The notes beneath the pieces are model-generated. The model worked only from the letters and a program-made list of their open reading frames with translations. It searched no databases and was not told where the DNA came from. Of a stretch of DNA of 8,974 nt, positions 8,110 through 8,974 are shown one piece after another. The stretch covers positions 1 to 8,974 of the forward strand of contig CAJWMI010000067.1 in assembly GCA_913043185.1 (NCBI GenBank), given 5' to 3'. The translations under genes and the position numbers were made by a program. Position 1 is the first letter of the stretch, and every line of letters starts with the position of its first letter. This DNA is from an uncultured Fidelibacterota bacterium (GTDB lineage Bacteria; Marinisomatota; Marinisomatia; Marinisomatales; UBA1611).

Positions 8110-8130
8110 GCCCATAAAACAAAAGTGGGC
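8110..8130 (-). promoter_or_regulatory. Alternative hairpin that competes with the terminator at the rimP start
   Basis: On the minus strand GCCCA (8130-8126) can pair with TGGGC (8114-8110) across an 11-base loop, with one more possible G-U pair outside. The GCCCA arm uses the same bases as the 3' arm of the terminator stem, so the two folds exclude each other. The TGGGC arm is one base from the rimP ATG (TGGGCTATG). This fold would release the terminator while covering the ribosome entry site. The pairing is seen in the sequence; regulation is inference. Confidence 0.4.
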
Positions 8131-8146
8131 CTTTCAACCCACTTTT
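8121..8146 (-). terminator. Intrinsic-terminator-like hairpin just before rimP (terminator or attenuator)
   Basis: A perfect 9-bp inverted repeat (AAAAGTGGG / CCCACTTTT) encloses an 8-base loop. On the minus strand it continues as GTTTTA, giving the A-tract, GC-centred stem and U-tract of a Rho-independent terminator; the stem also reads as AAAA/TTTT on the plus strand, so it could work both ways. It lies 55 bases past the TPR stop and ends 12 bases before the rimP ATG. That leaves no room for a promoter after it, so transcription of rimP must pass through it. It is therefore either a leaky terminator for the tRNA-TPR unit or an attenuator for rimP-nusA-infB. I infer function from structure only. 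Confidence 0.7.
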
Positions 8147-8158
8147 CATACCTAATAA

Positions 8159-8185
8159 ATTATAAAACTTGTTCTATTATTACAA
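8159..8185 (-). promoter_or_regulatory. Candidate promoter for the rimP-nusA-infB operon
   Basis: A perfect TATAAT lies at 8164-8159 on the minus strand. A TTGTAA at 8185-8180 could serve as -35 with a short 15-base spacer; a poorer hexamer gives 17. A start at about 8152 (GG) would yield a 44-nt leader whose first structured element is the terminator-like hairpin. The sequence is very AT-rich, so a chance TATAAT is possible, and FCB bacteria can use different -10 and -35 elements. Confidence 0.4.
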
Positions 8186-8193
8186 TAGAACAA
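8169..8193. repeat. Perfect 10-bp palindrome between the TPR gene and rimP
   Basis: TTGTTCTATT and its exact reverse complement AATAGAACAA flank a 5-base centre (25 bases in total). It begins 8 bases after the TPR stop and ends 4 bases before the TATAAT box, overlapping the -35 and spacer region of the candidate promoter. With only two GC pairs it would be a weak RNA hairpin, though the minus strand continues GTTTTATAATTT, so a weak terminator is possible. As duplex DNA it has the form of an operator for a dimeric regulator. I do not recognise the half-site. Confidence 0.6.
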
Positions 8194-8201
8194 ATAAAAA
8201 C

Positions 8202-8870
8202 CTACATCATACCAATTAGCTCCTCACTTCGTTGCTTTAAGTGTATCGGCAACTTTTTTTCTAACAAAATTTCATTTAGAATATTTTGGGCAATTTCTAC
8301 TTTATCCTGTTCAATAAGAATAGAAACTTTTAATAATTTAAACTCATTACTAATATTATTATCCAAGCCTAAATCCACACCTCTATCAAGCAATTTAATT
8401 GCTTTATCAAATTCATTATTTTTCAATGCGATATTTGAAAGTATTTTAATTGTTCCAGGGATAAGAATATCTGGTTCTGAATCATTAAGATATTCATTCA
8501 AATATGATTCCGCTATAATTAATTCATTATTTTCAAAAGAAATTTTTCCTAGATAATAATTTGCAATATTAAAACTATTAGTACCTGAAAAATCTGATAA
8601 TATTGATTCAAATTGAAATTTTGCATTTTCATAGTCCTCATTATCAAAAGCTACCAATGCCATACCCAAAGCAGAATTTGAATCAATATCTTTTTGGACT
8701 TGTTTATTTAATAGAACATTGACACCAATAATTACAGCTATTAGACCAAGAGCAATGTATAAATAAGTCTTTTTGTTTTGTTCAAAATTATATTCGATCT
8801 TATCTACAGTCTCAAGAAAAGGATCTCTTTTTATCTCTTTTCTGGTAATCTTTCTTTGAGGTTTCAGCAT
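8202..8870 (-). CDS. Membrane-anchored tetratricopeptide repeat protein (YfgM-like)
   Basis: The 222-residue protein has a basic, charged N-terminus (about residues 1-34, starting MLKPQRKITRKEIKR), one hydrophobic helix at about 35-54 (TYLYIALGLIAVIIGVNVLL) and a helical repeat domain to the end. TPR-like units are visible at about 67-94 (ALVAFDNEDYENAKFQFESI), 102-128 (YYLGKISFENNELIIAESYL), 139-165 (LSNIALKNNEFDKAIKLLDR) and a weaker one at about 178-205. The positive-inside rule predicts the N-terminus in the cytoplasm and the TPRs in the periplasm. This layout is that of the YfgM/TPR_21 group, of which E. coli YfgM works beside SecYEG and periplasmic chaperones. Its exact role here is unknown. 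ATG at 8870 has only a distant AGGAAA (11 nt). It follows tRNA-Arg by 25 bases, so the mRNA 5' end may be set by tRNA processing. Confidence 0.85.
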   Translation of the reverse strand: MLKPQRKITRKEIKRDPFLETVDKIEYNFEQNKKTYLYIALGLIAVIIGVNVLLNKQVQKDIDSNSALGMALVAFDNEDYENAKFQFESILSDFSGTNSFNIANYYLGKISFENNELIIAESYLNEYLNDSEPDILIPGTIKILSNIALKNNEFDKAIKLLDRGVDLGLDNNISNEFKLLKVSILIEQDKVEIAQNILNEILLEKKLPIHLKQRSEELIGMM

Positions 8871-8895
8871 ATTAAATATTATTTCCTATTTTTAG

Positions 8896-8967
8896 TACCC
8901 TCGGCAGGAATCGAACCTGCATCTAATGCTTAGGAGGCACTTGTTCTATCCATTGAACTACGAGGGT
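8896..8967 (-). tRNA. tRNA-Arg, anticodon CCT
   Basis: A complete cloverleaf folds on the minus strand over 72 bases. The acceptor stem is ACCCTCG with CGAGGGT (7 bp) and discriminator A. The D-stem is GTTC/GAAC with loop AATGGATA. The anticodon stem is AGTGC/GCATT (one G-T pair) with loop CTCCTAA, giving anticodon CCT, which reads the arginine codon AGG. The variable loop is AGAT. The T-stem is GCAGG/CCTGC with loop TTCGATT. The 3' CCA is not encoded (CTA follows the discriminator) and must be added. It is followed after 25 bases by the TPR gene with no terminator in between. E. coli has a different tRNA gene (metY, initiator tRNA) at the head of its rimP-nusA-infB operon. Confidence 0.96.
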
Positions 8968-8974
8968 ATACAGG

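Noticed and set aside
8083..8115. Ten-codon frame from an ATG at 8115, overlapping the rimP start, as a leader peptide
   Set aside because: It has no Shine-Dalgarno, no run of regulatory codons, and overlaps rimP out of frame; more likely chance.
1707..8204. No TGA among the eight visible stop codons (five TAA, three TAG), hinting at a reassigned TGA
   Set aside because: Eight stops are too few to be meaningful, no in-frame TGA occurs in any gene, and the Trp codon I checked in TruB is TGG.
7945..8556. 203-codon plus-strand open frame spanning rimP, the intergenic region and the TPR gene
   Set aside because: It lies antisense to two well-supported genes, shows no family motif, and its Ser/Ile/Phe-rich sequence is what the complement of Lys/Asp/Glu-rich AT-rich genes gives.
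8896..8967. tRNA-Arg(CCT) as an integration site for a mobile element
   Set aside because: No integrase, no repeat of the tRNA 3' end in the window, and the downstream genes are housekeeping.

Overview
The window is a single minus-strand block of core translation and transcription genes from an AT-rich bacterium. Read in the direction of transcription (high to low coordinates) it holds tRNA-Arg(CCT), a membrane-anchored TPR protein gene, rimP, nusA, infB, rbfA, truB, ribF, rpsO and the first 558 codons of pnp, which runs off the left edge. Every substantial open frame on the plus strand is antisense to one of these genes and was left out.

Organism: the sequence is low in G+C and rich in Lys, Ile and Asn codons. 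Several motifs look like those of the Fibrobacterota-Chlorobiota-Bacteroidota (FCB) superphylum: the IF2 switch region [14 protein letters not shown], the PNPase segment GKIPGGFFKRE, and the YfgM-like TPR protein with a basic N-terminus and one membrane helix. Having rbfA-truB-ribF-rpsO-pnp directly behind infB is not typical of Bacteroidota proper. A marine FCB lineage such as Marinimicrobia (SAR406) is a reasonable guess, but it is an inference that needs a phylogeny.

Layout: (1) 8896-8967, tRNA-Arg, then 25 bases to a TPR gene (8202-8870). (2) 8109-8201, the only intergenic region with visible regulatory structure. It has a perfect 10-bp palindrome, a TATAAT box, and a 9-bp A-tract/stem/U-tract hairpin ending 12 bases before the rimP ATG. 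(3) 1-8108, a tightly packed operon with gaps of 32 bases or fewer or short overlaps (rbfA/truB 11 nt, truB/ribF 22 nt; ribF stop and rpsO start abut as TAAATG). No terminator is visible between rimP and pnp.

How the genes work together: RimP and RbfA mature the 30S subunit, S15 is an early 30S assembly protein, and IF2 starts translation on it. TruB modifies tRNA U55. NusA couples transcription elongation and termination to translation, and PNPase degrades and processes RNA. RibF, the FMN/FAD synthase, is the metabolic member often carried in this cluster.

I see no defence system, mobile element, CRISPR array or evident novel pathway. The most interesting material is regulatory: the rimP leader could be an attenuator with mutually exclusive hairpins, and three genes use non-AUG start codons (nusA TTG, rbfA TTG, truB GTG).
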